From Intoshia linei (taxonomy: Eukaryota; Orthonectida; Rhopaluridae), in contig LWCA01000017.1 of NCBI GenBank assembly GCA_001642005.1, positions 1-64,000 of the forward strand: DNA of 64,000 nt, written 5' to 3'. Position 1 is the first letter of the stretch. Each line of letters starts with the position of its first letter. A program made the translations under genes and the position numbers. The notes under the pieces are model-generated. The model ran no database searches. It was not told the DNA's origin and worked only from the letters and a program-made list of their open reading frames with translations. This document shows positions 38,801-49,108 of this stretch, piece by piece.

Positions 38801-40361
38801 CTCCCAAACTCATATCTTACGGGTCAAAAACTCCAATTGTACCACTTTTTGAAAATCAAACGAGTTGGAGAATTTAAAAAAATTATATATTCAGGGCCAA
38901 AACCCCAAATTACCCTTCTTTTTTTAATGAAAACAGCCCTAGAGTTTCAAAAAAGCATTTTAGTATATATTCCCGATTCAAATAGTGTACGGAGTCCGTA
39001 CTACGGACCCCCATTTCAAAATATTTTATTTTTTAGAGCTCAAAGTAAAAATGAAATATAAAACATTAATGGAAAAATCGTATTTTTCCAAAAAAATATT
39101 GGAAAAGGAGGATTTTCCCCTTAAGGGTTGGTAAAATTGTATTTTTTATTTTGTGGTTTTCAAATGGTATTTTTTAGTAAATTTCATTATGGTTAGATAA
39201 AAGTGGGATTTTCGAAATAATAATGATATTAATAATAATAACAGTCGTCTAGGCTTAGAATAAACACTCAAAATCTGGCAACTTTGAAATAAATATTAAA
39301 AATTCTTCAATAAAAATAAAAAAAAGTTATTTAATAATTTTTTGTATATTTTATTTAAATCTCAGGGACCCCAGACATATACTCTTGGACCCATAGTGGG
39401 TAATACCAATCGGGAACCACTGATTTAGACAAAAATTTTTACATTCGAAATTCAAATATTCAAATTAAGTTAATTTATTTATTAAATTAAATTCAAATTT
39501 AAATTCGAAAAAATTTTAAAAAGTAATGAAATATAACTTTAATCTATTTTTGAAATAATAAAAATTTGAATCTACAATTTAATTAGTTTTCATAGCTAAC
39601 TACTGAGACTACAAAGTAAATGACAGTACCCAACAGTCGAGCTGGTGTGAAGTGCCCAGTAAAATACGTACTATCACATTTAGTTTATTTGGAATAAATT
39701 TTAAGCCGAAAATTTTTATTCGTCATCATAGATAAGTAGTTTTGGCTTTACATTTATCAGCAATAAACTCAAATTGATAGTACGTATTTTTTCTGGCCAC
39801 TTTAGCTTGTGTAATACATGGTATAATTTTATGCTGAAAAAACTAGGATTATTACCTTTAAATAAGGGGCAAATTTTCCATAGCGTTATCTAAATTGATG
39901 TAATTGACAATATTCTAATTATTACGGGACAATTACTAGAAAACTGTCCAAGAGATATTTCTAGTTTAAATAATGGAATTCCACATATTATAAGGAATAT
40001 AAAGTATGGTATAAGGAATGCAGCTAAATGTTTGTTAATATTTAAATTCAAACGAGTTTTGACTTACCGCCTCCATTTTCATAGCATAAATAAGGAAATC
40101 GCCAAATATTACCTTAATTATGATATATTTACAATATTGTATATTCGAAAATTTAGTTAATCAATTAATAAATTATATGTAAGTAGAGTTACCTAACCCT
40201 ACAGCGTACCCAATACATGAAAAAATAAATTGAAACTTGTTGCTCCAATTCTGACGGCTCAATATAGTGCTAGTATTACTAAACAATGCCATTGTACGTC
40301 GTTCAATGGATTTATTTATTTTAAAGCTTTTCTGGTCTTTTGATGCACACAGAGTTGGCAT
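32881..40361 (-). CDS. SLC6-family Na+/Cl- coupled transporter, 15 exons
   Basis: A plasma-membrane symporter of the neurotransmitter/amino-acid class with the LeuT fold. Exons: 40361-40193, 40112-40068, 40023-39926, 39889-39856, 38092-37903, 37860-37728, 37661-37527, 37478-37427, 34224-34173, 34133-34009, 33950-33838, 33705-33577, 33538-33439, 33212-33112, 33066-32881; 553 residues, all phases consistent. TM1 reads [20 protein letters not shown]. Later blocks are KICPLFKGVGYG, SSYNKFHNN, GMDSQ and LLDQFPKLRRF. Glycine rather than aspartate at the TM1 substrate site places it with GABA/taurine/creatine/glycine-type carriers, not monoamine carriers. Extracellular loop 2 has an NVT glycosylation site but no obvious cysteine pair. 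The gene spans the N at 37045, and the splice phase across that intron is correct. An intron of 3.2 kb contains the Nova-like gene. Confidence 0.92.
34310..35086 (+). repeat. Helitron-like copy with intact 3' terminus
   Basis: Truncated at the 5' side (starts in the CGTATAATAAGATAAATTTC block) but ends with GAGCTAGGTGCTGTTTGTAC, a hairpin pairing CTGTTTGTAC with GTACATTACAG, and CTAG at 35083-35086 followed by T. It lies in the SLC6 intron and overlaps the last coding bases of the Nova-like gene. Confidence 0.7.
35016..35813 (-). CDS. Nova-like RNA-binding protein with two KH domains, nested in SLC6 intron
   Basis: Nova/Pasilla proteins bind YCAY RNA clusters and regulate splicing. Exons 35813-35633, 35580-35444, 35385-35235 and 35197-35016 give 216 residues. 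KH1 has MKILIPHFAAGAIIGKGG and the Nova-type continuation SRNKDLFPG; KH2 has LKILIPNHTAGLIIGSKG. Both GxxG loops (GKGG, GSKG) are present. Vertebrate Nova has a third KH after a long linker; none is found here. The open frame instead runs into the 3' end of the Helitron-like copy, which supplies about the last 23 codons and the TAA. Either the gene is truncated by the insertion, or a donor at about 35100 splices to an unseen exon. Same strand as the host SLC6 gene. Confidence 0.78.
36783..37170 (+). repeat. Helitron-like copy broken by an assembly join
   Basis: The 5' end TCCTAACTTATATAATATGC follows an A. The copy is interrupted by N at 37045; after it the sequence resumes about 500 bp further along the family consensus (TTCATTCCTTCTCAATTTTT). 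The middle is therefore missing from the assembly. Confidence 0.65.
37045..37045. other. Single N, assembly join
   Basis: The 126 bases before this N (36919-37044) are identical to the 126 bases after the N at 44244 (44245-44370). Order across this join is supported by the SLC6 gene, whose exons lie on both sides. Confidence 0.8.
38568..39422. mobile_element. hAT-type MITE with a nested Helitron-like fragment
   Basis: Ends TTCCCGATTCCAATAG and CAATCGGGAACCACTG. A Helitron-like 5' fragment (TCCTAACTTATATAATATGC, 38646 to about 38960) sits inside, after which the left-end text of the MITE (TTCCCGATTCAAATAG, 38969) appears a second time. It lies in the 1.8-kb SLC6 intron. Confidence 0.5.
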
Positions 40362-40608
40362 ATTGAGTGGATTATATTAGGTTTATTTTATTAGATATGA
40401 AAAATGTACAATTAAATAAATGCAATTTTTTGAATGGCACATGTTTCAGTACTATTCATACATTCATTATTTCACCTCGTCGTGTCAAATCAACAAGTTT
40501 TATTAAATCTGACGTAAATATAATTATAATTATAATTATAATTGTTATTTCATAGTCGTATGTCGTGAAGGGCATTTTATATATTATTAAAATTGCTGTT
40601 ATGTACTA

Positions 40609-42572
40609 CAGTCGATTTTATTTAATTTAAAATACATAATATTAAAATTCACTTTGTTTTAAACAAAATAATTTTGCTTCATAGTGTTTCTATGTAAAAA
40701 AAGTACATAATATTAAAATGTTCTTAATTTTAAAAAACGCAATGTTAATATTTTCATACAAATTGATACTGTTTGTTTTTTGAATTTTAAAATTAAATTA
40801 TATTGATTATAAAAGTAATTATTTTAAGGTAATAATTTGTGTATATATGATATATCATATTTCTTTTAGACGTATGTCTCCGAAAAGATCATTTAAGTGT
40901 CTTGATTTACAAAAAAAGATAATTATTATTGAAAAAGTTGAAAATGGCCAAAAAAATCGAAGATTGCCGAAGTATACGGAGTAACTCCTGCATGTATCAC
41001 ATATATCATGAAGAATAAGAATCAAATTGCTGAGAGGGTTAATTCTCTTACTCCAAAGGCATTAAAATCAATTAAAATTAGGACAGTCAAAAACGACAAA
41101 CTTGAAAAGGCAGTTTTGATATTTTTTGACAATTCACGACAAAATAACATACCTATTTCAGGGTGTCTAATGAAACAGAAGGGATTACTGTATGCAAAAA
41201 TAATGGGAATTATCAATTATTCTGCCAGTGATGGATGGTTAACGAAATTCAAAAGACGCAATTCAATATCTTTTAAACAAATTTGCGGCGAAAGAAAGTC
41301 TGTAAATATGGATTTGGTGAATGACTGGAAACAAAATGTTTTAAATTCAATCATTCAAGGTTACACTGATGAAAACATCTTTAATGCTGATGAATTCGCA
41401 CTGTACTATGAGTGTATGCCCGACAAAACTTTTAAATTTACCAATACCATATGTTTTGGAACAAAAGCCAGTAAACAACTTATTACAGTTATGGCATGTT
41501 GTAATATGACACTAATAAATAACTTATAAAAAGAAAATGTTCATTATTGGGAAATTTCAAAGACCCAGATGTTTAAAGAACATTGTATCAATACCTGTTG
41601 AATATACAGCCAATAACAAAGGTTGGATGACCCAAGTTTTGTTTAATCAATGGCTGTCGAATTTTAACAAAGATTTAGCTATTAAAAAACGGAAAATTAT
41701 ACTTTTTATTGATAACTGCACATCACACATTGTTAAGGACCCACTATTGTATCACTTTATTAAGGTAGTATTTCTACCAAAGAATACTACTTCAATGTTG
41801 CAACCTCTAGATATAGGTATAATAAAAAATATCAAATACTATTATCGTGATTTTTTGGTCCAGAAAAGAGTTACATAAATCGAAGAAGGCAGACTGTTTA
41901 GTAAAATAAACCTTTTTGAATGTTTTTCAATTTTAAATAATGTATGGAATCAGTGTGTTAAAACAACTACTATTCTAAATTGCTACATTGAGGCTGAATT
42001 TAAATTGAATAATATTTCACCATCGATTCATGTGGAAAATAACGAACCCTTTCTAAATAATTGGAATAAATTAATAAATATTTGTGAAATTGATATTAAA
42101 AATAAATGTTTATACAGTCTCTCTTAATTAATATATAAGACAAAATTAATATCATGACAAATATTTTTGAGATTTTAAGAATGAGATATATCATTACACA
42201 AATCTAAATACAGTTTTTGAATAAATCGACAAAACTTAAATGGTGTATTTTTTTTAAAATATATCAAAAACTTGAAAATTTGATTCTGTTTCAGCATTTT
42301 ATAATTATTATTTATTTGGTGTAAATTTCATAATACAGGTGTAAATACTTAATTAACTATTCTATCGGACTAATTCATCAAAAGGCATATATTTTATAAT
42401 ATCTCTTTAGAAAAACAAAACATCGAAAGGTTCCATATAAAGTTTATAATAATATGCCAACTATCGAATCACCTTTAAAATCAACTATAATTTACTGATA
42501 AAATAAATGCTTATATTAAAATGTTCCTTAATTTAAACAAAATTCAATTTTTAAAATAGAGAGAATCGACTG
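40609..42572 (+). mobile_element. pogo/Tigger-family DNA transposon, 1964 bp
   Basis: Ends are CAGTCGATT and AATCGACTG, exact inverted repeats at the tips, between TA dinucleotides at 40607-40608 and 42573-42574. It contains a degraded transposase gene. Inserted in the hairpin of the Helitron-like element, so it is the younger insertion. Confidence 0.85.
40874..42127 (+). pseudogene. pogo/Tigger (CENP-B-like) transposase, frameshifted
   Basis: The N-terminal helix-turn-helix starts MSPKRSFKCLDLQKKIIIIE and continues in another frame after a frameshift in an A-run near 40950 (KIAEVYGVTPACITYIMK). The DDE core has three recognisable acidic sites: FNADEFALYY, ILFIDNCTSH and LQPLDIGIIK. The frame breaks again near 41525 and at a TAA at 41876-41878; a C-terminal remnant reads to about 42127. 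It cannot make a full transposase as it stands. Confidence 0.85.
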
Positions 42573-43325
42573 TATATACAAACAGCAGCTAGCTCTGCCG
42601 ACGGCCACGTTTTAATTTATTGAACAATGAGTGTATGATCTTAAAAACAATTTTGATTTTAATCGAAACATTTGGAAAATATTGGTTGATAATATATTAA
42701 AAAGTATTTTTCACCGGGAATGCGTAGATTTCTGGGGTTGAAATTATGTATGTATGTATATCAACTGGAATAAGCCCCATCAGAATAATCTTTTTTTAAA
42801 TTATCGGACCGTTAATTATTTAAAATTTTCTGTTTTAATTAATTAAATATTTCGGAAAAAAAATATATAAATACTAAAATGCTTTTTTGACCACGAAGTC
42901 GTCATTTATTCGAATTTAAATTTTTTGTGTGTGTTAACAGGATACAACTGTACCACCTGTAAAATTGTTTAAATTCTAGGGCTGTTTTCATAAAAAAGGG
43001 GTAATTTGGGGTTTTGGCCCTGAAGATATAATTTTTTTAAATTTATGATAATGTTTATAATTTTAAAATCTGTATCAGAGTATATATTTTTTGAAATTCT
43101 CCAACTCGTTTGATTTTCTAAAAAAAGGACAATTGTGCTTTTTGACCCGTAATATATGAGTTTGGGAGGTAGAAATTTATTTTGCTAACACCTCCAGAAA
43201 AAACTGTAACTGAAATGTGGACTTTATAAAATTCTAAGACGGGTAGTTATTGAAATAAACGGTAACACACATACAAACAAATATTGCATAGCATATTATA
43301 TAAGTAAGGATTTTATAGTAATCTA

Positions 43326-44243
43326 CAGTGCCGTGCAAAATAAACTGGCATTTGTTAAAAAATATTACTTCTTCATAAACAATGATTAAATTCAAAAATA
43401 TTAAATAATATTTAAAATATAATAATAAAAATTACTCGTACATCCAAATGAGGAGATTTATTTAAGTGAATACTGGAATTGATGCACAATTTTTTAATTG
43501 AAATACAGGAAATTTAAAAATGATAATAAATTTATTAAAATAAAACTGTCGTGCAAAATAAACTGGCATGTAAATTAAAATTTACATAAATTATAATAAA
43601 ATGTTGAAATTGTGACCATCAATTATATACAATCAAATAAAATAAATTAATACTTTGTAGAAGCTCCTTTACATTTTATTACTGAATTTATTCTTCGACG
43701 TATGGATTCATATTAATTTTTCATTATGGAAAATTCAATATTAATCCATTCTTCAACAACGATATCCCACAACCTGGTAAAATTTTGGGGGCTCTTTTAG
43801 ACACGTTCCTCTTTGATATGAACCACATATTTTCAATAATATTCAAATCTGGACTTTGACTGGGTCAATTATACAACTTCTCAATATTATTGGTACGTAT
43901 AAAATCTTTGGTGGAGCGAGAACGATGACAAGGAGCACCATCTTGCTGTAGTATCATATTGGGCTCATAAATATCCCCCAATTTCGATCTTAATATTCGT
44001 TGATACTCCTCGGAGTTTACATTGCTCCGGTATAATTCAATTACCCTTGATCCATCAAATTTAATTGCACCCCACACCATTATCGATTTCGAAAATTTTT
44101 GTGATTGAGTGACATATTTGTCGTTATACCTTGAATCTGGTGGTCTACGAACATTTCTCATGTTTTTTCTAGACAAACAAATCTTTGATTCATCACTAAA
44201 TACAACTTTGTTCCAATAATCGATATTTTTGTTTTTTTTTAAT
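43326..44243 (-). pseudogene. Tc1-like element, truncated by an assembly join
   Basis: The end CAGTGCCGTGCAAAATAAAC follows a TA at 43324. A subterminal copy of GTCGTGCAAAATAAACTGGC occurs near 43548. The minus-strand transposase reads FSDESKI, SIMVWGAIKFDGSRV, LQQDGAPCHRSR and, after a stop at 43869, SPDLNIIENMW: three catalytic-motif regions of a Tc1 DD34E enzyme. There are further in-frame stops toward the C-terminus, and the N-terminal half is lost at the N at 44244. Confidence 0.8.
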
Positions 44244-44244
44244 N
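44244..44244. other. Single N, assembly join
   Basis: Joins the middle of a Tc1 transposase to the middle of a Helitron-like copy. The following 126 bases duplicate 36919-37044 exactly. Confidence 0.8.
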
Positions 44245-44600
44245 TTACATATTTTTAAATAATAATAAATAAATTAATTAAATTAAATAAATTTTCCCAA
44301 ACTCACATCTTACGGATCAAAAACCCCAATTGTCTCTCTTTTTGAAAATCAAACGAGTTGGAAAATTTAAAAATATATATACGGTGATACGGATTTTAAA
44401 ATCATAAAAGTTACCATGAACTTAAATTTAAAAAAATATCTTCAGGACCAAAACCCCAAATTACCCTTCTTTTTTTAATGAAAACAGCCTTAGAATTTAC
44501 AGGGTGTACAGTTGTATCCTATTAACATACTTAAAAAATTTCAATCCGAATAAGTGACAACTTCACGGTCAAAAATGCAAAATAATATTAATAATAAATG
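44245..44600 (+). repeat. Helitron-like fragment
   Basis: Family blocks run from AAACTCACATCTTACGG to the ACTTCACGGTCAAAAATG region. No terminus is present. Placement depends on the join at 44244. Confidence 0.55.
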
Positions 44601-44981
44601 ATCGATAATAAATAATATCTTAATTTACAGTGTACGACAGCTATTATAATCGGAAAAATATTTGTACGTATACAGGTTATTATTATCATACAAAAATTTC
44701 CTGTGGATCATCTTGGTAACGACTGGTTTAAGGGAAAAATTTTACCAAACCTGACAAGAAAAACCTCTTAATCCAACCCTATAAGAAAAAATTAGGGTTG
44801 GCAATCAATAAATATTAACGGGTAAATTACTGGTAAAAATATTTGTATCGCTAAATTTTATTTAAAATTTATAATGGTAAATCCTTACTTTTATAAAGTA
44901 ATTTGGTTAAAAATGTATGTGTTTAATTATTTGTTTGTTTGTTGATTATTTGTTCCAGTTTATTTAAGAAAGTAAAAGGGG

Positions 44982-46235
44982 TCGAGAGCCATGAAAAAAC
45001 TAAAAATAAAATATCAGCATGAGGAAAATACAACGTAATAATGAATTTAAAAATTCAAATATAATTATCAGGTGAACGCAGCATTGATAGATAAAATATA
45101 TTGCGACAAACAATTAATTATCGAGGAAGGACATCGTCAAATAATACAGAAACTGTGGGACGATGCAGGGGTTCAATCGTGTTATGAACGACGTCGAGAA
45201 TACCATTTAAATGACTCGTGTAAATAGTAATAAATGTTTAAATTTATTTTGAATTTTTTTAGTTATTTGAGTGCCTTAGACAGACTTTGTACAGATAACT
45301 ACACTCCATCCACGCAAGACATATTAAGGGCTAGAACTGGGACGACTTGGATATTAGAATATAATTTTAACGTTAAAGGCATGAATTGCACCATGGTAGA
45401 CGTGGGAAAACAGCGAAGTGAACGAAGGAAATGAATTCATTGTTTTCAAAATGTAACGTCCATTTTGTTTCTGGTGGCTATAAGTGAGTATGATTAAGTT
45501 TTGGTTAAAAAAGATAATGAGGTTAATATTTTAATGAAATGTTTCCATCCTAAGTTAACTCTTCAAATCAAATATGCTTAACTTTTTTGGGTAATGTATT
45601 TCCTGTTTTATTTTTACAATTAACAGTTTATTTTGTTAAAAAATGAATCCTTTTAAAATTTTAAAGGTAAAAGTGGACAATCAAATGTAAGGATATGAAA
45701 ATATAGATTTTTTCATTGACCGCGATGATTGAAATCATTTTCAAATTTTACATTTAATTTTGTAAATAGATCATAAGAATAAATGTAGTTACACTATTCT
45801 TGCTGTCGATTTTTTAGGGGATAGGCTGAAAATTAGATCCATAATTATAATAGATGATGTTTATTGTCAATTTAATAATTTATGGTGCATAATAATTATA
45901 ATAATTTTCTAACCACTTTTTTTACTGTTGTGCATTGCACGCATTTTTTTTATTATTGATATTTTAGAATAGAATGATTGAATCAATTGGTTTTTTTTTA
46001 ACACCATTATTCATTATGATTTTTTTGAACATTCGTCCATAATTTTATTTTTAAACAAAGTCGATTTACTCGACGAACAAATTCAAATGAGCAACGTGGT
46101 TGACTATTTTAAAAATTTTACTGGTAAAATATAAAATTTAAGCAAATCAATTGATTTAGGAGACTCTTATAATATAGATGCAGCTAAGGGATTCATTCAA
46201 AATATGTATATTAGCCAAAATGATAACTGTACATT
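44982..46235 (+). pseudogene. G protein alpha subunit (Gq type) pseudogene
   Basis: A genomic copy of part of a heterotrimeric G-protein alpha gene with introns kept. Exon remnants: 44982-45034 (RAMKKLKIKYQHEENTT), 45072-45226 (KLWDDAGVQSCYERRREYHL), 45263-45521 ([11 protein letters not shown] and IHCFQNVTSILFLVAISEYD), 45968-46123 (HSSIILFLNKVDLLDEQI) and 46160-46235 (NIDAAKGFIQNMY). Disabling changes: TGA at 45432 where the conserved Trp after RRK should be, TAA at 45495 where Gq has Gln after SEYD, and a frameshift in a T-run near 45991-45999. The switch II DVGGQ is DVGKQ. The GTP-binding P-loop half and the last third are absent, cut by repeats on both sides. Splice sites remain good, so this is a duplicated fragment and not a retrocopy. 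Confidence 0.85.
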
Positions 46236-46239
46236 CTAT

Positions 46240-46690
46240 CCATTTTTATCCCACCATTAATAAGATTTAATCAAAAATGTCATTTAAACCCCACTGGGAA
46301 AAATCGACTTTTACCAACCCAAATTAAGAGAATATCCGATTTGACCATATCCTTTGCGCAACAACCTCTTAATCCAAAACCCAAAATAAAAAATCCAATT
46401 TTAATACCTAACTGAAGACAAAAAAAATCTCCTTTTTCCAATATTTTTTTCAAAAATCCGATTTGACAAAATCTTATGATCAACAACTTCTTAATCCAAA
46501 ACCCAAAATAAAAAATAAATTTAACCAACCTATATTAAGGGAAAAATCACCTTTTTCTAATATTTTTTTGAAAAACGCGATTTTACCAAATCTTTTGAGA
46601 AATAACCTTTCATTTTTTCATAAATGTTATACATGTCCTGTTTCCTTGGTGTCTAAAAATACAAATATGTTGAAATATGGACCGTAAACT
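46240..46690. repeat. A+T-rich interspersed repeat (hAT MITE body)
   Basis: Blocks such as CCCACCATTAATAAGATTTA and repeated AAAATCCGATTTGACC match the bodies at 2510-2850, 14820-15130 and 24120-24440. It truncates the G-alpha pseudogene on its right side. Open frames here on both strands are shadows. Confidence 0.45.
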
Positions 46691-46974
46691 ATCCGTACCC
46701 TATTTAATCGGTAAACAATTATTTGTTTACTTTATACCAGAAAATAATTTCCACTATTGACATTATAGAAATAACAACATTTCAATTTTTACAAAATTTA
46801 TTATATCACCACTAAAATATTTTTAATTTTGCCTATCAATTGAATATACAGTAGTTTCTCATTACATCAAGCGTTAATTCCAATAAACCTGCCACAGTGA
46901 CTAATTTCAAGAAAACTTTACCGTATTAAAAAACAAATTTACATAATTGTAATTATTATAGTGTACGTAATTAA

Positions 46975-48498
46975 ATGTCTCTGGAAAATGAATATTTGTT
47001 ATATGAAAATTCAGATAATGATGAAAACTCTACCGCCGATATGAAACACGATACAATGGGAAAAAGTATAGATGGAAGTCAAGATGATTCAACTGTAATT
47101 ATAAAATTACCATTTATATTGGGACCATGCTGTCGATATTTGGTTGGAATATTAATTGCAATATTATGCACGGGTTCATATTTTAGTTATGATTCACCCG
47201 GCTCTATGAGTAAACACTTGGCAGAGTACCCTCTTGAAATTGAAAATGACAAATTCATGCTACTTTATTCTCTTTATTCGTGGCCTAACGTCATAATGTC
47301 CTTTATTGGAGGTTTCTTAGTGGACAGAGTACTTGGCCTACGGTTGGGAGCTTGTATATTCATATTTCTAGTGTCAATCGGGCACGCATTAGTAGTTGCT
47401 GGTTTGTTTATGAACAAATTTTGGATCATGTGCCTTGGCAGATTTATATTTGGACTTGGTGGCGAATCTCTACAAGTCACCCAAAACAGTTATGTAGTCA
47501 AATGGTTTGAAAAACACGGTGAATTAAACACGGTATTTGGCTGTATGCTAAGTTTAGCTAGACTGGGCTCTTCCATGAGTCTCATCATCCTTCCGTCAAT
47601 ATACAAATCTCTGAGTAAATACCATCTATCCAATACAGTAAAATTAGGATTGACATTCTCGGTCGCATTACTATTTTGTTGTGTATGCTTCATCGTTTCC
47701 ATTCTATTGATGCATATTGATAAAAAAAAGGAAGTTGCTGAAAAGATATTTCAAAAAAGCGTAGTAAAGCATACGAATGGTACATACGGAACATTTGATC
47801 AGGATCAAACTGACACTACTGAAAATACTAAAAAGATTCGAATTTATGATATCAAAAACTTTTGTCTATCTTTCTATCTCATTACATTGATAATTGTATT
47901 ATACTATTTGGCAGCATTTCCATTTGTATCTATCGCAAGTTCATTTATACAACGAAAATACGAATATGATGATATAACAGCTGGACAGATAGTAGGTGTT
48001 ATTTATATTGCTTCCGGATTAATATCTCCCTTTATTGGGATACTTATAGATAAAGTTGGTTATAATATTTATTGGGTTCAATTTGGTATTATGCTTACTC
48101 TATTAGTGCATATTTTATTTTGTTTTACGTTTACTCCCCCAATTATACAAATGTTGATAATGTCAATTGGTTTCTCTATTGTATCCAGTGCACTATGGCC
48201 CATGATTGCAATGACAGTTGATAAGAATTACTTGTCTACTGCTTTTGGTTTAACACAATCAGCTCAAAATCTGGGCCTAGCAATTTTTACAATAGTAATT
48301 GGTTACATTTCAAAAATATTTGGCTACTTTTTATCCGAAGTTATATTTGTTACTGTTGTATGTTGTGCCCTTTTAGTTAGTCTATTTTTGTATATCGAAG
48401 ATTTGAAACAAGGAGAACAGCTCAACATGTCCAAGAAAAAACATATAAATATACAGATAGCCAAAGAACTTATTAACGAATCCACCGAAATTTTGTAA
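46975..48498 (+). CDS. MFSD1: MFSD1-type lysosomal transporter, intronless
   Basis: A 507-residue major facilitator with twelve predicted membrane segments. MFSD1 is a lysosomal dipeptide exporter in mammals, working with an accessory subunit. Family blocks: CCRYLVGILIA, GSYFSYDSPGSM, FMLLYSLYSWPNVIMSF with GGFLVDRV, then LGRFIFGLGGESLQVTQNSY, and in the second half ALWPMIAMTVDKNYLSTAFG with QSAQNLGLAIF. The N-terminal tail has ENEYLL, a possible acidic dileucine lysosomal sorting signal as in known MFSD1. The start ATG gives a tail of suitable length, and no in-frame upstream ATG is evident. It is the only gene here without introns, which may mean retroposition or intron loss. Confidence 0.9.
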   Translation: MSLENEYLLYENSDNDENSTADMKHDTMGKSIDGSQDDSTVIIKLPFILGPCCRYLVGILIAILCTGSYFSYDSPGSMSKHLAEYPLEIENDKFMLLYSLYSWPNVIMSFIGGFLVDRVLGLRLGACIFIFLVSIGHALVVAGLFMNKFWIMCLGRFIFGLGGESLQVTQNSYVVKWFEKHGELNTVFGCMLSLARLGSSMSLIILPSIYKSLSKYHLSNTVKLGLTFSVALLFCCVCFIVSILLMHIDKKKEVAEKIFQKSVVKHTNGTYGTFDQDQTDTTENTKKIRIYDIKNFCLSFYLITLIIVLYYLAAFPFVSIASSFIQRKYEYDDITAGQIVGVIYIASGLISPFIGILIDKVGYNIYWVQFGIMLTLLVHILFCFTFTPPIIQMLIMSIGFSIVSSALWPMIAMTVDKNYLSTAFGLTQSAQNLGLAIFTIVIGYISKIFGYFLSEVIFVTVVCCALLVSLFLYIEDLKQGEQLNMSKKKHINIQIAKELINESTEIL

Positions 48499-48687
48499 AA
48501 CTATGTTAAATCTATTAAAATTTTTCTATTCTTGTGCTTATCAAGGTGGGTTCCGGTGTAGTTGGGGGTTTTGCGAAATTTTCAAATCTACTAGATTTTG
48601 AACTTTACCATTTATTTCGTCAGTGGTAGAAATGAAAAGGCAATATTAGTGATATGAAAGATTAATATTAAAAAATATAAGAATGGT

Positions 48688-48798
48688 TTAATTTTTACAA
48701 ATTCGTTTTTCATCGTATTTAACATCTTTGTCTTGATCTTGATTTGGTGGCTTAATATCTGTAACGTCTGTAACATGCAATTGCTGAATTTTTAAAAT
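48688..48798 (-). CDS. Unassigned terminal exon
   Basis: A 37-codon frame after a TTTTTGTAG acceptor, ending in TAA. It encodes KIQQLHVTDVTDIKPPNQ followed by a charged end. No upstream exon with matching phase was found and no family is recognised. It lies 190 bp past the MFSD1 stop, on the opposite strand. Confidence 0.25.
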   Translation of the reverse strand: MLKIQQLHVTDVTDIKPPNQDQDKDVKYDEKRICKN

Positions 48799-49108
48799 CT
48801 ACAAAAATAATTCGATGGTTATCATTAAAATTATGGCAAAATATTTTAAGATATTAGTGTACCGAAAATATTCATGAATCATGATACATTCATTTATTAA
48901 CATTGATGTAAATGCATTTCACTTAAAAGCTGACGAAATCATGTGTTTATCTACACTGTAGTTGCAAAAGAAGTATTTGAACAGAAGGATTGATTAATTA
49001 GATTTTATTTATCTTTGATAAATTAATTTTTCCAATCGAGATATGTAAAAGTAAATTTTTAGAAGGTTAAAAAAACCACTTATCTAAAAAGCAAATCTAG
49101 GTGGGGTG

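Larger units (their letters stand above)
40579..43310 (-). mobile_element. Helitron-like element interrupted by a pogo insertion
   Basis: On the minus strand the 5' end TCCTTACTTATATAATATGC is at 43310, following an A. The body runs to the terminal block CGGCAGAGCTAGCTGCTG near 42585. The hairpin arm CTGTTTGTATA (42584-42574) is separated from the other arm GTACATAACAG (40606-40596) by the complete pogo element. The CTAG terminus is lost. Confidence 0.7.

Noticed and set aside
40511-40556. ATAATT microsatellite, considered as a regulatory array.
   Set aside because: Simple A+T repeat with no further supporting signal.
45432-45434. TGA at a conserved tryptophan of the G-alpha fragment, considered as recoding of TGA to Trp.
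   Set aside because: Other genes in the window use TGG for Trp. The fragment also has a TAA and a frameshift, so it is a pseudogene.
47274-47702. Minus-strand frames opposite MFSD1.
   Set aside because: Shadows of the strongly conserved plus-strand gene.
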